From Bradyrhizobium genomosp. I (2014) (lineage in GTDB: Bacteria > Pseudomonadota > Alphaproteobacteria > Rhizobiales > Xanthobacteraceae), in the NCBI RefSeq assembly GCF_000261685.1, contig NZ_AJQE01000144.1:1-64000 (forward strand): a stretch of DNA of 64,000 bases. Direction: 5' to 3'. The stretch's first letter is position 1. Each line of letters begins with the position of its first letter. Of the stretch, positions 36,016 to 46,836 are shown piece by piece. The notes under the pieces were generated by a model. It ran no database searches, was not told the DNA's origin, and saw only the letters and a program-made list of their open reading frames with translations. The translations under genes and the position numbers were made by a program.

Positions 36016-36941
36016 GGGGCCGGCACATTGCGTGGAGCGTTGCGGCCTTTCTCTCCACGATGGCGTCGGTCGCTCTTGCGGCCGACGATCCCCTGAAGAT
36101 CTGTCTCGACGAGGACCGGCCGCCGCTCTCGATGCACCACCGCGGCAAGCCGGATGCCGGCTTCGACGTGCTGCTGGCAAAGGCGATGGCGGAGCGGCTC
36201 GGACGGCCGCTGGCGATCCAGTGGTTCGAGAGCAGGCTGGACGAGGATTCGAGCCCGCAGCTCGAGGCCAACGCGCTGCTCTCGGATGGGCGCTGCTCGC
36301 TCGTCGGCGGCTACGCACTGACGCAGGATTCGCTCGTCGTGCCCGGGATGAAGACGGCGCGCTTGCCGGATTTCGCCGGGGCCACACGCGACGATCGGCG
36401 GCGCCGCGTCCCGCTCGGCGTGCTCGCGCCGAGCCGGCCTTACGTCTATTCGCCGATGACGGTGGTGCTCGGGCCGAAGGCCCGCGGCCGCACGATCGGC
36501 GACATCGGCGATCTCGCCGGCCTTCGTCTCGTCATCGAAAGCGGCTCGCTCGGCGACGCCATCCTGATGACCTTCGACAAGGGCCGACTGATCGACAGCA
36601 TCACTCATCTCGTCCCCGGCCGCGACGATCTCCTGGGCTCGCTCCAGCGTGGCGACCATGACGCGACGCTGATCGATCTTGCGCGCTTCGACGCCCATCG
36701 CGCCGCGCACCCCGATACGTCGATTACAGCCTCCGGCTACTATTATCCGATCGGAGCCAATCGCGGCTATGTCGGGCTCGCCAGCGATGGCGCGCTGATC
36801 GAGACCGTCAACAAGGCGCTGGGCCAGCTTGCCGCCGAAGGCAAGATCGCCGAATTCGGCAGGCAGGCCGGCCTCACCTATCTGCCGCCACGCGAGCCCG
36901 CGATCCTGGGCGACGTCTGGACGAAAATCATTCAGCGGTGA
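36012..36941 (+). CDS. Family 3 periplasmic binding protein of the quinoprotein operon
   Basis: A 309-residue exported protein (signal HIAWSVAAFLSTMASVALAAD) of the family 3 solute-binding fold (PLKICLDEDRPPLSMHH ... GFDVLLAKAMAERLGRPL ... ANRGYVGLASDGALIETV). Proteins of this fold beside PQQ dehydrogenases include MxaJ and XoxJ, which assist dehydrogenase maturation rather than transport; no permease gene accompanies this one. Overlaps the cytochrome gene by four bases. It is a second candidate for the XoxJ role, along with the protein at 24160-25044. Confidence 0.82.
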   Translation: MRGRHIAWSVAAFLSTMASVALAADDPLKICLDEDRPPLSMHHRGKPDAGFDVLLAKAMAERLGRPLAIQWFESRLDEDSSPQLEANALLSDGRCSLVGGYALTQDSLVVPGMKTARLPDFAGATRDDRRRRVPLGVLAPSRPYVYSPMTVVLGPKARGRTIGDIGDLAGLRLVIESGSLGDAILMTFDKGRLIDSITHLVPGRDDLLGSLQRGDHDATLIDLARFDAHRAAHPDTSITASGYYYPIGANRGYVGLASDGALIETVNKALGQLAAEGKIAEFGRQAGLTYLPPREPAILGDVWTKIIQR

Positions 36942-36968
36942 TGCGCCAATCTGTCTCGCCTGGCGGCC

Positions 36969-37097
36969 ATGAAGGAGGTTCTCGCCACCTTCGTGCTCGA
37001 ACCGGCAATTGGCTTCAAGGAAACCAATGCGCTGTACCAGCGTGAGCTGCCGATCTGGATCGAGAGCGCACGGTCGCTCGGCCTCGAGCCGGCCTGA
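36969..37097 (+). pseudogene. Possible C-terminal gene remnant
   Basis: A 42-codon frame reading MKEVLATFVLEPAIGFKETN and ending ARSLGLEPA looks like a natural protein C-terminus, but nothing precedes it in frame. A weak AGG-rich site is inside it rather than before it. Probably a fragment left by deletion after the binding-protein gene; the parent family is not recognised. Confidence 0.3.
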
Positions 37098-37136
37098 ACG
37101 TTAGGACAATTGTCATCGCGCTCAAGGTTGCGGTTT

Positions 37137-37211
37137 GAGCATGATCTCCGCGCAAACGCGTTCCGCGTTTGTCGCGAGGGAAAACCGCTGCGCGCCTTTC
37201 CGGATGATGCT
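37137..37211. repeat. Extended GAGCATGATC palindromic repeat
   Basis: GAGCATGATC at the left, AAACGCG/CGCGTTT inner hairpin, then GGGAAAACCGCTGCGCGCCTTTCCGGATGATGC on the right. A longer relative of the elements at 11934 and 14746. It lies at the end of the AraC gene transcribed leftward. Confidence 0.65.
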
Positions 37212-37235
37212 TTGGGGACATTCGCTCGAAAACGT

Positions 37236-38204
37236 CTAGTGCTCGTTCGAACTCGCCGTGCCCTGCTGCGCCTTGTGGATCGAGGACGGCACCACGCCGA
37301 AATATTTCCGGAACACCCGGCTGAAATGCGATGAGCTGGAGAAACCCCAGGAGAACGCGACGTCGGTGATGGTCTTGCCGGCGTGGGCCTCGAGCTCCTG
37401 GCGGCAGTTCTGCAACCGCGCCTGCCAGATGTAGTCGCTCACCGTCGTGCCGCGCTCCGAGAACAGCATGTGAAGATATCGTTTGGAGCAGCCGAGCTCG
37501 GCCGAGATCTGGTCGATGCACAGATCCGGATCGCGCAAGTGCTCGCGGATGAAGAACTGCGCGCGCACATACATCGCTTCGGGCCCGACGCGATCGAACA
37601 TCGTATCGGCCTCGCGCAGCGGCAACAGCAACAGATCGATCAGCGAATCGGCGACGCCGACCGCGCTGTTGGCCGACAGCTTTGCCGCCTCGTCGAAGGT
37701 CGCGTGGACGAAATCATGGGCGATCCGCCCCGTACCTGTCTTCGACGACAGCTTGCAGGCGGGCATCCGCTGGGACGGGAATCCCCGATCGCGCAGCAGA
37801 GCCTTCGGCACGATCACCACGTCGTGACGCGTGAACGCGGGGCTGATGATCGAATGCGGGCAAGAGACGTCGTAGGCGATGATGTCGCCGGGGTTGATTT
37901 CGATGTGGCGGCCTTCTTGTTCGAAATAGGACACCCCGTAGGTCTGGAAGTGGATCTTGATGTAGGGGTGTTCGTTGGCCTTGGCTCGCGCCAGCGTGTG
38001 CGCGATGCGATGCTGGCTCACCTCGATCTGGCAGAGCTTCAGGCGCGAGACGCTGGTGTAGTCGATGCGACCTTCGAGCGAGGACGCCTCCAGCGGATCG
38101 ACGTCGAAATGCCCACACAGGCTCGTCAGCCCGTCGATCCAGCTCTGGATCTGCCGCTTCGGCGTCAATCCGGTCGTCGAGAGCGTGTGAATTGTGTCGG
38201 ACAT
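37236..38204 (-). CDS. AraC-family regulator divergent from xoxF
   Basis: A 322-residue regulator with an N-terminal AraC-binding-like domain of the FeaR/NphR type (LKLCQIEVSQHRIAHTLARA, IKIHFQTYGVSYFEQEGRH, INPGDIIAYDVSCPH) and a C-terminal double helix-turn-helix (CIDQISAELGCSKRYLHMLF and TITDVAFSWGFSSSSHFSRVF, ending RKYFGVVPSS). Start MSDTIHTLS is used; a GTG four codons upstream is possible. Regulators of this subtype control aldehyde and alcohol oxidation genes. It is transcribed away from xoxF, 0.5 kb apart, and is its likely activator (inference). Confidence 0.88.
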   Translation of the reverse strand: MSDTIHTLSTTGLTPKRQIQSWIDGLTSLCGHFDVDPLEASSLEGRIDYTSVSRLKLCQIEVSQHRIAHTLARAKANEHPYIKIHFQTYGVSYFEQEGRHIEINPGDIIAYDVSCPHSIISPAFTRHDVVIVPKALLRDRGFPSQRMPACKLSSKTGTGRIAHDFVHATFDEAAKLSANSAVGVADSLIDLLLLPLREADTMFDRVGPEAMYVRAQFFIREHLRDPDLCIDQISAELGCSKRYLHMLFSERGTTVSDYIWQARLQNCRQELEAHAGKTITDVAFSWGFSSSSHFSRVFRKYFGVVPSSIHKAQQGTASSNEH

Positions 38205-38718
38205 TAATCCAGCCACTGGTTTGATCGGGAGATTCGACGCGAATCGCGACCAGCGCTGCCGGAGCCCTCAGCCGTGATTGCGTGACGTTTACCTCGAAAT
38301 CGAGCGATCTTGTGGAACAAGGCGCCATCGTTCCATTGCCACCCTTTGGGTACAATCCTCCGCCTTAGTTGCACGGCCGTCAAGGGGAACCTGAGCGCTG
38401 AGCTTCCGCACGGCGCAGCGCCGAAGCCGCTGAATTCGCTACTGCAAAATCAAAATCTTTACCCTCGTGCGCTGTCGAGCAAACTGGCTTCTCTCTTGGG
38501 CAAGTTTCCCGTTGCCGAAGTCGTTAGGGATTGCGGCAGGAACAACAAGGACGGGCCGCTCCTGCACGTGGACCCGTGGCCCTCATCAGGAGGAGGAAAC
38601 AGCACAGCATCGTTTCTGGTCCCAATCGTGACCGCCCTGCACGAGCAGACGCCGGAGAGAAGCCCGGTGAATCGGTAATGCTTCGGAAACAATAAACGAG
38701 ACCAACGGAGGAATGACT
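38205..38718. promoter_or_regulatory. Intergenic region between the AraC regulator and xoxF
   Basis: About 510 bases with no convincing gene; one 122-codon frame has no ribosome site and shadow-like composition. It must hold the xoxF promoter. TACAAT occurs at 38351-38356 but without a well-placed -35, as expected for an activator-dependent promoter. GGAGG at 38707-38711 is the xoxF ribosome site, seven bases from the ATG at 38719. Confidence 0.5.
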
Positions 38719-40524
38719 ATGCGCAAGGTGCTACTGGCGACCTTTCTCGGCTCCGCGGCGGCTCTCGCCGTCGGGGGCGCCTCAGCCAATGACGAGCTGA
38801 TCAAGATGTCGCAGAACCCGAAAGACTGGGTTATGCCGACCGGCGACTATGCCAATACCCGCTATTCCAAGCTCAACCAGATCAACGCGCAGAACGTGGG
38901 CAAGCTCCAGGTTGCCTGGACCTTCTCGACCGGCGTGCTGCGCGGCCATGAAGGCGGCCCGCTGATCATCGGCAACATCATGTACGTCCACACGCCGTTC
39001 CCGAACAAGGTCTATGCCATTGACCTTTCGCAGGAGAACAAGATCGTCTGGAAGTACGAGCCGAAGCAGGATCCGAACGTCATCCCGGTGATGTGCTGCG
39101 ACACGGTCAACCGTGGCCTCGCCTACGGCGATGGCAAGATCTTCCTGCATCAGGCCGACACGACCCTGGTCGCGCTCGATGCCAAGACCGGTCAGGTTGC
39201 ATGGTCCACCAAGAATGGCGATCCCAGCAAGGGCGAGACCGGCACGTCGGCGCCCATGGTCATCAAGGACAAGGTGCTGATCGGCATCTCCGGCGGTGAG
39301 TTCGGCGTCCAGGCTCATATGTCGGCCTACGACATCAAGACGGGCAAGCTGGCCTGGCGCGGATATTCGGAAGGGCCGGACAACCAGCTTCTGGTCGACG
39401 CCGAGAAGACCACCGCGCTCGGCAAGCCGATCGGCAAGGACTCCAGCCTCAAGACCTGGCAGGGTGATCAGTGGAAGATCGGCGGCGGCGCTACCTGGGG
39501 CTGGATCTCCTACGACCCAGAACTGAACCTCGTCTATTACGGATCGGGCAATCCCTCGACCTGGAATCCGAAGCAGCGTCCCGGCGACAACAAATGGTCG
39601 ATGACGATCTGGGCGCGCAACCCGGACACCGGCGTCGCCAAGTGGGTCTATCAGATGACGCCCCACGACGAATGGGACTATGACGGCGTCAACGAGATGA
39701 TCCTCTCGGATCAGTCGATCAACGGCCAGCCGCGCAAGCTGCTGACCCATTTCGACCGCAACGGTCTCGCCTACACCATGGACCGCGCCACCGGCGAACT
39801 GCTTGTTGCCGAGAAGTACGATCCGAAGGTGAACTGGACCTCCGGCGTCGACATGGACAAGAACTCGCCGACCTACGGCCGTCCGAAGGTGCTCGACGCA
39901 GCTTCGACCGACAAGGCGGGCGAGGACGTCAACGTGAAGGGCATCTGCCCGGCCGCGCTCGGCACCAAGGACGAGCAGCCGGCGGCCTACTCGCCGGACA
40001 CGCAGCTGTTCTACGTTCCGACCAACCACGTCTGCATGGACTACGAGCCGTTCAAGGTGAGCTACACCGCGGGCCAGCCCTATGTGGGCGCGACGCTCTC
40101 GATGTATCCGCCCCCGGGTGAGAGCCACATGGGCAACTTCATCGCCTGGGACGGCAAGACCGGCAAGATCGTCTGGTCGAACAAGGAGCAGTTCTCGGTC
40201 TGGTCGGGTGCGCTCGCAACCGCCGGCGGCGTGGTGTTCTACGGCACGCTCGAAGGCTACCTGAAGGCGGTCGATGCCAAGTCCGGCAAGGAGCTCTACA
40301 AGTTCAAGACTCCCTCCGGCATCATCGGCAACGTCACCACCTATGAGAACGGCGGCAAGCAGTACGTCGCCGTGCTCTCCGGCGTTGGTGGCTGGGCCGG
40401 CATCGGTCTGGCGGCAGGTCTGACCGATCCGACGGCCGGCCTCGGCGCAGTCGGCGGCTACGCGGCCCTCAGCAACTACACGGCACTCGGCGGTACGCTG
40501 ACCGTGTTCTCGCTGCCGAACTAG
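38719..40524 (+). CDS. xoxF: Lanthanide-dependent methanol dehydrogenase XoxF
   Basis: A 601-residue periplasmic PQQ enzyme oxidising methanol (and formaldehyde) with cytochrome XoxG as acceptor. The signal peptide is [20 protein letters not shown]. XoxF features: [20 protein letters not shown] at the mature start, vicinal Cys126-Cys127 in [31 protein letters not shown], and [12 protein letters not shown] where Asp320 is catalytic and Asp322 the lanthanide ligand. The last part ([20 protein letters not shown]) is also typical. Of the two ATGs, 38719 is correctly spaced from GGAGG; the one at 38713 is too close. It heads the operon xoxF-xoxG-flhA-gfa, known as mxaF' in B. japonicum. Confidence 0.97.
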   Translation: MRKVLLATFLGSAAALAVGGASANDELIKMSQNPKDWVMPTGDYANTRYSKLNQINAQNVGKLQVAWTFSTGVLRGHEGGPLIIGNIMYVHTPFPNKVYAIDLSQENKIVWKYEPKQDPNVIPVMCCDTVNRGLAYGDGKIFLHQADTTLVALDAKTGQVAWSTKNGDPSKGETGTSAPMVIKDKVLIGISGGEFGVQAHMSAYDIKTGKLAWRGYSEGPDNQLLVDAEKTTALGKPIGKDSSLKTWQGDQWKIGGGATWGWISYDPELNLVYYGSGNPSTWNPKQRPGDNKWSMTIWARNPDTGVAKWVYQMTPHDEWDYDGVNEMILSDQSINGQPRKLLTHFDRNGLAYTMDRATGELLVAEKYDPKVNWTSGVDMDKNSPTYGRPKVLDAASTDKAGEDVNVKGICPAALGTKDEQPAAYSPDTQLFYVPTNHVCMDYEPFKVSYTAGQPYVGATLSMYPPPGESHMGNFIAWDGKTGKIVWSNKEQFSVWSGALATAGGVVFYGTLEGYLKAVDAKSGKELYKFKTPSGIIGNVTTYENGGKQYVAVLSGVGGWAGIGLAAGLTDPTAGLGAVGGYAALSNYTALGGTLTVFSLPN

Positions 40525-40540
40525 GCCTATCAGCATCGCT

Positions 40541-40569
40541 CCGGCGCGTGGATAACCTCCACGCGCCGG
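40541..40569 (+). other. Stable intercistronic hairpin between xoxF and xoxG
   Basis: CCGGCGCGTGG (40541-40551) and CCACGCGCCGG (40559-40569) form an 11-base perfect stem with a seven-base loop, 17 bases after the xoxF stop. No T-run follows, so it is more likely to protect the 3' end of xoxF mRNA from decay, or to attenuate partly, than to terminate fully. Confidence 0.6.
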
Positions 40570-40603
40570 CTCGTCTCCCCCGGGCTCCTCGAGGAAAAAT
40601 CTC

Positions 40604-41122
40604 TTGCGTAAAATCTGCTCTCTCATCGCTGCGATGGTCTTGGTTGCGTCCGGAGGAATTGCTGTTGCGGACGGCTCGGGCGATCCGACTGCCGTCAAGC
40701 AGAACGACACTGGTGAATGGCTCGATAAGGAAGGAAACCCGACCTACAAGATCACCGAAGGATCCGTGGACTGGTACACCTATTCGGGATACCGCCGCTA
40801 TCACTCGGACTGCCATGTCTGTCATGGCCCGGACGGAATGGGTTCGACCTACGCGCCGGCGCTGAAGGATTCGCTCAAGACGATGAGCTACGCCGATTTT
40901 CTGGGCGTCGTCGCCTCGGGCCGCAAGAATGTCTCAACTGCCGCAGAGAACGTGATGCCGGCCTTCGGCGACAACCCGAACGTCGCCTGCTACATGGACG
41001 ATCTCTACGTCTATCTGCGGGCCCGCTCCAACGAGGCCTGGGGCCGCGCCCGACCGAGCAAGCACGAGGACAAGAACGCCGCCTACACCAAAAACGAAGA
41101 CTCGTGCATGGGCAAGAAGTGA
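40604..41122 (+). CDS. xoxG: Cytochrome c XoxG, electron acceptor of XoxF
   Basis: A 172-residue exported class I cytochrome (signal ICSLIAAMVLVASGGIAVADG). Haem site CHVCH (Cys70, Cys73, His74), axial Met118 in NVMPAFG. It starts at TTG with GAGGA upstream. The long N-terminal segment before the haem (NDTGEWLDKEGNPTYKITEG) and the charged C-terminus (RPSKHEDKNAAYTKNEDSC) distinguish XoxG-type cytochromes from ordinary small ones. Second gene of the xoxF operon. Confidence 0.93.
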   Translation: MRKICSLIAAMVLVASGGIAVADGSGDPTAVKQNDTGEWLDKEGNPTYKITEGSVDWYTYSGYRRYHSDCHVCHGPDGMGSTYAPALKDSLKTMSYADFLGVVASGRKNVSTAAENVMPAFGDNPNVACYMDDLYVYLRARSNEAWGRARPSKHEDKNAAYTKNEDSCMGKK

Positions 41123-42295
<1,173 letters not shown>

Positions 42296-42327
42296 CTCAC
42301 AGCCATCACACCAAGGAGGATCGACCC

Positions 42328-42891
42328 ATGACTGTTGCACTCCATCCATCGATCGACAACGGCATCAAGCAGGGCAGCGGCACCTTCGCCGGCGGCACGC
42401 TGGTCTGCAAATGCAAGGACCATCCGGTCAAGGTCGGCATCAAGGGCGACGTCGCACACAACCACGCCTGTGGCTGCACCAAGTGCTGGAAGCCGCAGGG
42501 CGCGACCTTCTCCGTCGTCGCCGTGGTACCGCGCCAGAACGTCACCGTGCTGGAGAACGGCGACAAGCTGCAGATCGTCGACCCCTCCGCGGTGATCCAG
42601 CGCCACGCCTGCAAGGCCTGCGGCACCCACATGTACGGCCGCATCGAGAACAAGAACCATCCGTTCTACGGCCTCGACTTCATCCATCCCGAATTGTTCC
42701 AGGAGCAGGGCTCGCAGGCGCCGCAATTCGCCGCCTTCGTCTCCTCGGTGATCGAATCGGGGGTGAAGCCGGAGCAGATGGCCGGCATCCGTTCGCGGCT
42801 GAAGGAGATCGGGCTCGAGCCCTATGACTGCCTGTCGCCGGCACTGATGGACGCGATCGCGACCCATGTGGCGAAAGCCAAGGCCGCCTAG
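42328..42891 (+). CDS. gfa: Glutathione-dependent formaldehyde-activating enzyme
   Basis: A 187-residue zinc protein that promotes addition of formaldehyde to glutathione. The two zinc sites come from Cys pairs in [24 protein letters not shown] and [12 protein letters not shown]. The body ([15 protein letters not shown]) is typical of Gfa. GGAGG stands ahead of the ATG. Last gene of the xoxF operon; a hairpin followed by a T-rich stretch ends the unit. Confidence 0.96.
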   Translation: MTVALHPSIDNGIKQGSGTFAGGTLVCKCKDHPVKVGIKGDVAHNHACGCTKCWKPQGATFSVVAVVPRQNVTVLENGDKLQIVDPSAVIQRHACKACGTHMYGRIENKNHPFYGLDFIHPELFQEQGSQAPQFAAFVSSVIESGVKPEQMAGIRSRLKEIGLEPYDCLSPALMDAIATHVAKAKAA

Positions 42892-42902
42892 GAAGTCCCT
42901 GG

Positions 42903-42935
42903 CTGGGCCGCGAGCCTTGGGCCCAGACCTTCTTT
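42903..42935 (+). terminator. Terminator of the xoxF-xoxG-flhA-gfa operon
   Basis: CTGGGCC (42903-42909) pairs with GGCCCAG (42920-42926) and is followed by ACCTTCTTTCTT. It is 11 bases past the gfa stop codon. Confidence 0.6.
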
Positions 42936-42940
42936 CTTCG

Positions 42941-43521
42941 GCTCGCTGGCTGCCTATCGCCGCCGGCGAGCCGCACAGGTCCCGTTCCGGGACCCCCGCG
43001 GCGATGCCGCCGCTTCGGCACCGTATGTGAGGGCCACCAAATCCTCAGTCCTGGTCTCTGAATGACTGCGCAGGGGCCGTCCGCTTCCTGCTTGAAGTTC
43101 GCGGCACTTGCGTTTCTCCCTCCCTCGACTGAGGCCTCCTGCTTCGTCCGTGCAGTCTTCCTGGCGGACGAAGCTTTTCTGTTTGGGCCCCTTTCGCGCA
43201 GCACGCGGCGCGATGCCGCGCCCTGCTTTTGACAAACCATCGATGCAATCTTTTCCCGGTGAGAACACTCGGCTGTGAATGCCGAGCCGGAGCGGTCTCT
43301 GCTACGATCGCGCCGTCACGATGCCGCACGAAACACAATCAATTAAGAACAAAACGGGAGGTATCGAGCACATCCAGACATCGCCATTGGCGTTCCTGCT
43401 CCCCTTCGGGATTTGCCCGTGCGGGATAACGGCGGGACGTGGCGAAACGACGCAACAACCGTCGCCGACCGGCGGCGGCGGACTCTGAATTTGGCATGCT
43501 TATGAAGAGCGAGGGACGATC
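42941..43521. other. Long intergenic region with a possible 55-codon gene
   Basis: Nothing convincing is seen in the first two thirds, although GC-rich inverted segments (GCGGCGATGCCGCCGC, GCGGCGCGATGCCGCGCC) occur. At 43321-43488 on the plus strand a 55-codon frame begins MPHETQSIKNKTGG and contains a hydrophobic Cys-rich stretch LAFLLPFGICPCG; a GGGAGG lies inside it at 43366-43371, not before its ATG. It may be a leader of the iron-sulfur subunit gene or not coding. Confidence 0.35.
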
Positions 43522-43974
43522 ATGATCAAGGTGAAGATCAACGGCCAGGAACAGAGCTGGGACGGCGACCCGGATCTCCCGCTACTCTGGTTCCTGCGTG
43601 ACGAGGCCGGGCTGACCGGCACCAAATACGGCTGCGGCCAGGCCCTGTGCGGTGCCTGCACCGTCATCGTCGACAAGGAAGCGGTTCGCGCCTGCATCAC
43701 GTCGATCAACGACGTCGCCGGACGCGAGGTCACCACGATCGAGGGATTGCACCCCAACGGCGACCACCCGGTGCAGAAGGCCTGGCGCCAGGTCAACGTG
43801 CCCCAATGCGGCTTCTGCCAGGCCGGCCAAATCATGCAGGCGGCGGCCCTCCTGATGGACAACCCCAAGCCCTCGCACGACCAGATCCGCGAGGCGATGT
43901 CCGGCAACATCTGCCGCTGCGGCTGCTACCAGCGCATCGAGAACGCCGTCCATCTCGCATCGACGGGAGTGTGA
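43522..43974 (+). CDS. 2Fe-2S subunit of a xanthine-oxidase-family oxidoreductase
   Basis: A 150-residue iron-sulfur subunit with two 2Fe-2S clusters: the plant-type cluster in [13 protein letters not shown] (plus a later Cys) and the helical one in [10 protein letters not shown] and [11 protein letters not shown]. Closest to the IorA type (isoquinoline 1-oxidoreductase alpha subunit) and small aldehyde-dehydrogenase subunits. The catalytic molybdopterin subunit starts one base after its stop. No FAD subunit is present, as in the IorAB class, so electrons probably pass to a cytochrome. Confidence 0.92.
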   Translation: MIKVKINGQEQSWDGDPDLPLLWFLRDEAGLTGTKYGCGQALCGACTVIVDKEAVRACITSINDVAGREVTTIEGLHPNGDHPVQKAWRQVNVPQCGFCQAGQIMQAAALLMDNPKPSHDQIREAMSGNICRCGCYQRIENAVHLASTGV

Positions 43975-43975
43975 C

Positions 43976-46288
43976 ATGAATTTCATCGACAATCCCCGCA
44001 GGCTTCGCGGTTTCGAGAAGCAGATCAGGGTCGAGAAGGTTTCGCGCCGCAGCATCCTGAAGGGGCTCGGCGTCACCGGTGGCTTCGTGCTCGCCGCCCC
44101 CGTGATGTCGCGCCAGGCGCTCGCCTATGAGACCGGCGCCGGCAAGATGCCGCACGGCGTCGTGGTCGATCCGCGCGTGTTCGTTTCGGTCGCGCCCGAC
44201 GGCATCGTCACCATCGTTGGGCACCGTTCGGAAATGGGCACCGGCGTGCGCACCAGCCTGCCGCTGATCGTGGCCGAGGAGATGGAAGCCGACTGGTCCA
44301 GGGTCAAGGTGCAGCAGGCCCATGGCGATGAGGTCAAGTTCGGCAACCAGGACACCGACGGCTCGCGCAGCACGCGGCACTATCTGATGCCGATGCGCCA
44401 GATCGGCGCCTCCGCCCGCGCCATGCTGGAGCAGGCCGCGGCCAAACGCTGGGGCGTACCGGCGACCGAGGTCAAGGCGGTCAACCACGAGGTCGTCCAC
44501 AGTGCCAGCGGCCGCAAGCTGGGCTTCGGCGAGCTCGCAGCAGACGCGGCCAAGGAATCCGTGCCTGCTATCGAAGGCCTCAAGCTGAAGGATCCCAAGG
44601 ACTTCCGCTATCTCGGCAAGGGCGAGGTCAGCATCGTCGATCTCCACGACATCACCACCGGCAAGGCGCGTTACGGCGCGGACGTCCGCTTGCCCAACAT
44701 GAAGTATGCGGTGATCGCGCGCCCGCCGGTGACGGGCGGCAAGCTGGTCTCGTTCGATCCCGATGCGGCGCTGAAGGTCCCGGGCGTCGAGAAGGTGATG
44801 CAGGTGCGCGGCTGGCCGTGGCCGTCGAAGTTCCAGCCGCTCGGCGGCGTCGCCGTGATCGCGCGCAACACCGGCGCGGCGATAAAGGGCCGCGACGCAC
44901 TGAAGCTGGTCTGGGACGACGGCCCCAACGGCAAATACGACTCTGTCGCCTATCGCAAGGAGCTGGAGGAAGCCTCGCGCAAGCCCGGCCTCGTCCTGCG
45001 CAAGGAGGGCGATGCGGACGCTGCCCTGAAGGGCGCCGACAAGGTGATCGTCGGCGAGTACTACATCCCGCATCTCGCCCATGTCGCCATGGAGCCGCCG
45101 GTGGCTGTCGCAGACGTCAAGGGCGACAAGGCGGAGATCTGGGCGCCAGTGCAGAGCCCTGGCGGCACCCGCGAGGACGTCGCCAAGACGCTGGGCATCC
45201 CCGAAGGCAACGTCACCGTCAACGTGACGCTGCTCGGCGGCGGGTTCGGCCGCAAGTCGAAATGTGACTTTGCGCTCGAGGCCGCCTTGCTGTCGAAGGA
45301 GCTCGGCGCACCGGTGAAGGTGCAGTGGACGCGGGAAGACGACGTTCACAACGGATTCCTGCACACCGTCTCGGTCGAGCGGATCGAAGCCGGCCTCGAC
45401 AAGAGCGGCAAGGTGATCGCCTGGCGCCACCGCAGCGTGGCTCCCAGCATCGCCTCGACCTTTGCCGCCGGCACGGTGCATCAGGCACCGTTCGAGATCG
45501 GCATGGGTCTCGTCGACATGCCCTTCGAGATCGCAAACATCTCCTGTGAGAATCCGGAAGCAGCCGCGCATACCCGCATCGGCTGGTTCCGCTCGGTCTC
45601 GAACATCCCGCGCGCCTTCGCGGTGCAATCGATGGTCGGCGAGATCGCGCAGGCGACCGGCCGCGACCAGAAAGACATGTTGCTCGAACTGATCGGCTCG
45701 CCCCGTATCGTCAAGCCCAACGTGAAGGACCTCTGGAACTATGGCGAGCCCCAGGACAGCTACCCGATCGACACCGCGCGCCTGCGCAAGGTGGTCGAAC
45801 TGGTCGCCGAGAAGGGCGAGTGGGGACGCAAGGTGCCGAAGGGCCACGGTCTCGGCATCGCCGTGCACCGCAGCTTCGTCAGCTACATCGCGACCATCGT
45901 CGAGGTGGCCGTCGACGACAAGGGCAAGCTGACGGTGCCAAGGGTCGACACCGCAATCGACTGCGGCACCTACGTCAACCCCGAGCGCATCGCCTCACAG
46001 ATCGAAGGTGCGGCGATCATGGGGCTCAGTCTCGCCAAATACGGCGAGATCACCTTCAAGGACGGCAAGGTGCAGCAGAAGAATTTTGACGACTTCCAGG
46101 TCGTCAGGATCGACGAATCTCCCGTGGTGACCAACGTCTACATCGTGCCGCCCGGACCCGACACGCCGCCGAGCGGCGTCGGCGAGCCCGGTGTTCCCCC
46201 GTTCGCGCCAGCCCTGATCAATGCAATCTTCGCGGCGACGGGAAAACGCATCCGCTCGCTTCCGATCGGCAAGCAATTGGAGGCGTGA
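43976..46288 (+). CDS. Molybdopterin catalytic subunit (IorB-type aldehyde/heterocycle oxidoreductase)
   Basis: A 770-residue molybdenum hydroxylase subunit. The N-terminus carries a twin-arginine motif ([20 protein letters not shown]) after about 20 residues, so the folded enzyme with its iron-sulfur partner is likely exported. Cofactor-binding stretches are [38 protein letters not shown] and [19 protein letters not shown], the last with the catalytic Glu of the family. It may oxidise aldehydes made by the PQQ alcohol dehydrogenases in the periplasm (inference from context); the family also hydroxylates N-heterocycles. Confidence 0.9.
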   Translation: MNFIDNPRRLRGFEKQIRVEKVSRRSILKGLGVTGGFVLAAPVMSRQALAYETGAGKMPHGVVVDPRVFVSVAPDGIVTIVGHRSEMGTGVRTSLPLIVAEEMEADWSRVKVQQAHGDEVKFGNQDTDGSRSTRHYLMPMRQIGASARAMLEQAAAKRWGVPATEVKAVNHEVVHSASGRKLGFGELAADAAKESVPAIEGLKLKDPKDFRYLGKGEVSIVDLHDITTGKARYGADVRLPNMKYAVIARPPVTGGKLVSFDPDAALKVPGVEKVMQVRGWPWPSKFQPLGGVAVIARNTGAAIKGRDALKLVWDDGPNGKYDSVAYRKELEEASRKPGLVLRKEGDADAALKGADKVIVGEYYIPHLAHVAMEPPVAVADVKGDKAEIWAPVQSPGGTREDVAKTLGIPEGNVTVNVTLLGGGFGRKSKCDFALEAALLSKELGAPVKVQWTREDDVHNGFLHTVSVERIEAGLDKSGKVIAWRHRSVAPSIASTFAAGTVHQAPFEIGMGLVDMPFEIANISCENPEAAAHTRIGWFRSVSNIPRAFAVQSMVGEIAQATGRDQKDMLLELIGSPRIVKPNVKDLWNYGEPQDSYPIDTARLRKVVELVAEKGEWGRKVPKGHGLGIAVHRSFVSYIATIVEVAVDDKGKLTVPRVDTAIDCGTYVNPERIASQIEGAAIMGLSLAKYGEITFKDGKVQQKNFDDFQVVRIDESPVVTNVYIVPPGPDTPPSGVGEPGVPPFAPALINAIFAATGKRIRSLPIGKQLEA

Positions 46289-46360
46289 GACGGAACTGAA
46301 GCGTGAGGCGGAACACTGGGCGCCTCACGCGGTTTCCATCGATCTGACAGGAGCAGATCG

Positions 46361-46618
46361 ATGACCAACATCTCGAAGGCGCTCGCAGTGTCGCTGTCGG
46401 GCGCCTTTCTTTTGACGGCCGCAGGCGCGTTCGCCCAAAGCAACACCAGCCCGCCGACCACAGCCACGCGCCCCACAGCGCCGGACCAGAGTTCGCTGCC
46501 CAACGCCAACGCCCCGCCAGCCTCGACCACCCAGACCACGGGGCAGCACAATCCCGATCCCAAGATTCGTGAAATGAACCAGAAGGAAAAGGACAAGGTG
46601 GATCGTCAGGGGAAGTAG
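46361..46618 (+). CDS. Small exported Pro/Thr-rich protein
   Basis: An 85-residue protein with a signal peptide ([20 protein letters not shown]) and a low-complexity mature part rich in Pro, Thr, Ser and Asn ([20 protein letters not shown]), ending in a charged stretch [29 protein letters not shown] precedes the ATG. No family recognised. It follows the oxidoreductase by 72 bases and may be co-transcribed. Confidence 0.55.
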   Translation: MTNISKALAVSLSGAFLLTAAGAFAQSNTSPPTTATRPTAPDQSSLPNANAPPASTTQTTGQHNPDPKIREMNQKEKDKVDRQGK

Positions 46619-46646
46619 AGCCCTTGCGCACCTCACGCCGCGGCGG

Positions 46647-46716
46647 CCGGGCTTGTCTCGGCGACCCACGGCTTGTGACGCAGCAAGAAGAACGTGGATG
46701 CCCCGGACAAGCCCGG
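46647..46716. repeat. CCGGGCTTGTC...GACAAGCCCGG palindromic repeat
   Basis: Perfect 11-base inverted ends (46647-46657, 46706-46716) with inner pairing arms. Same family as 4701-4774. It is located between convergent genes. Confidence 0.75.
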
Positions 46717-46836
46717 GCATGACGAGTACGTGGCACGCCGGCGATCCCGCTCCGCAGCAAAAAATGCGGCGGACGTACCCGTCCGCCGCATTCGCCACCC
46801 CCCGGCTGCTCAGCCTCTTTCGATCCGCCAGCGGAG

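Noticed and set aside
38719..40524. Calcium-dependent MxaF
   Set aside because: The WDYDGVNE motif has the extra lanthanide Asp, the partner is a XoxG-type cytochrome, and no mxaI small subunit is present.
38782..40710. 642-codon open frame on the minus strand across xoxF
   Set aside because: Antisense of xoxF with no recognisable domain and no ribosome site; long antisense frames are expected at this GC content.
43832..45868. 678-codon minus-strand frame across the molybdopterin subunit
   Set aside because: Shadow of a well-supported gene; composition is Asp/His/Arg/Leu-rich with no domain.
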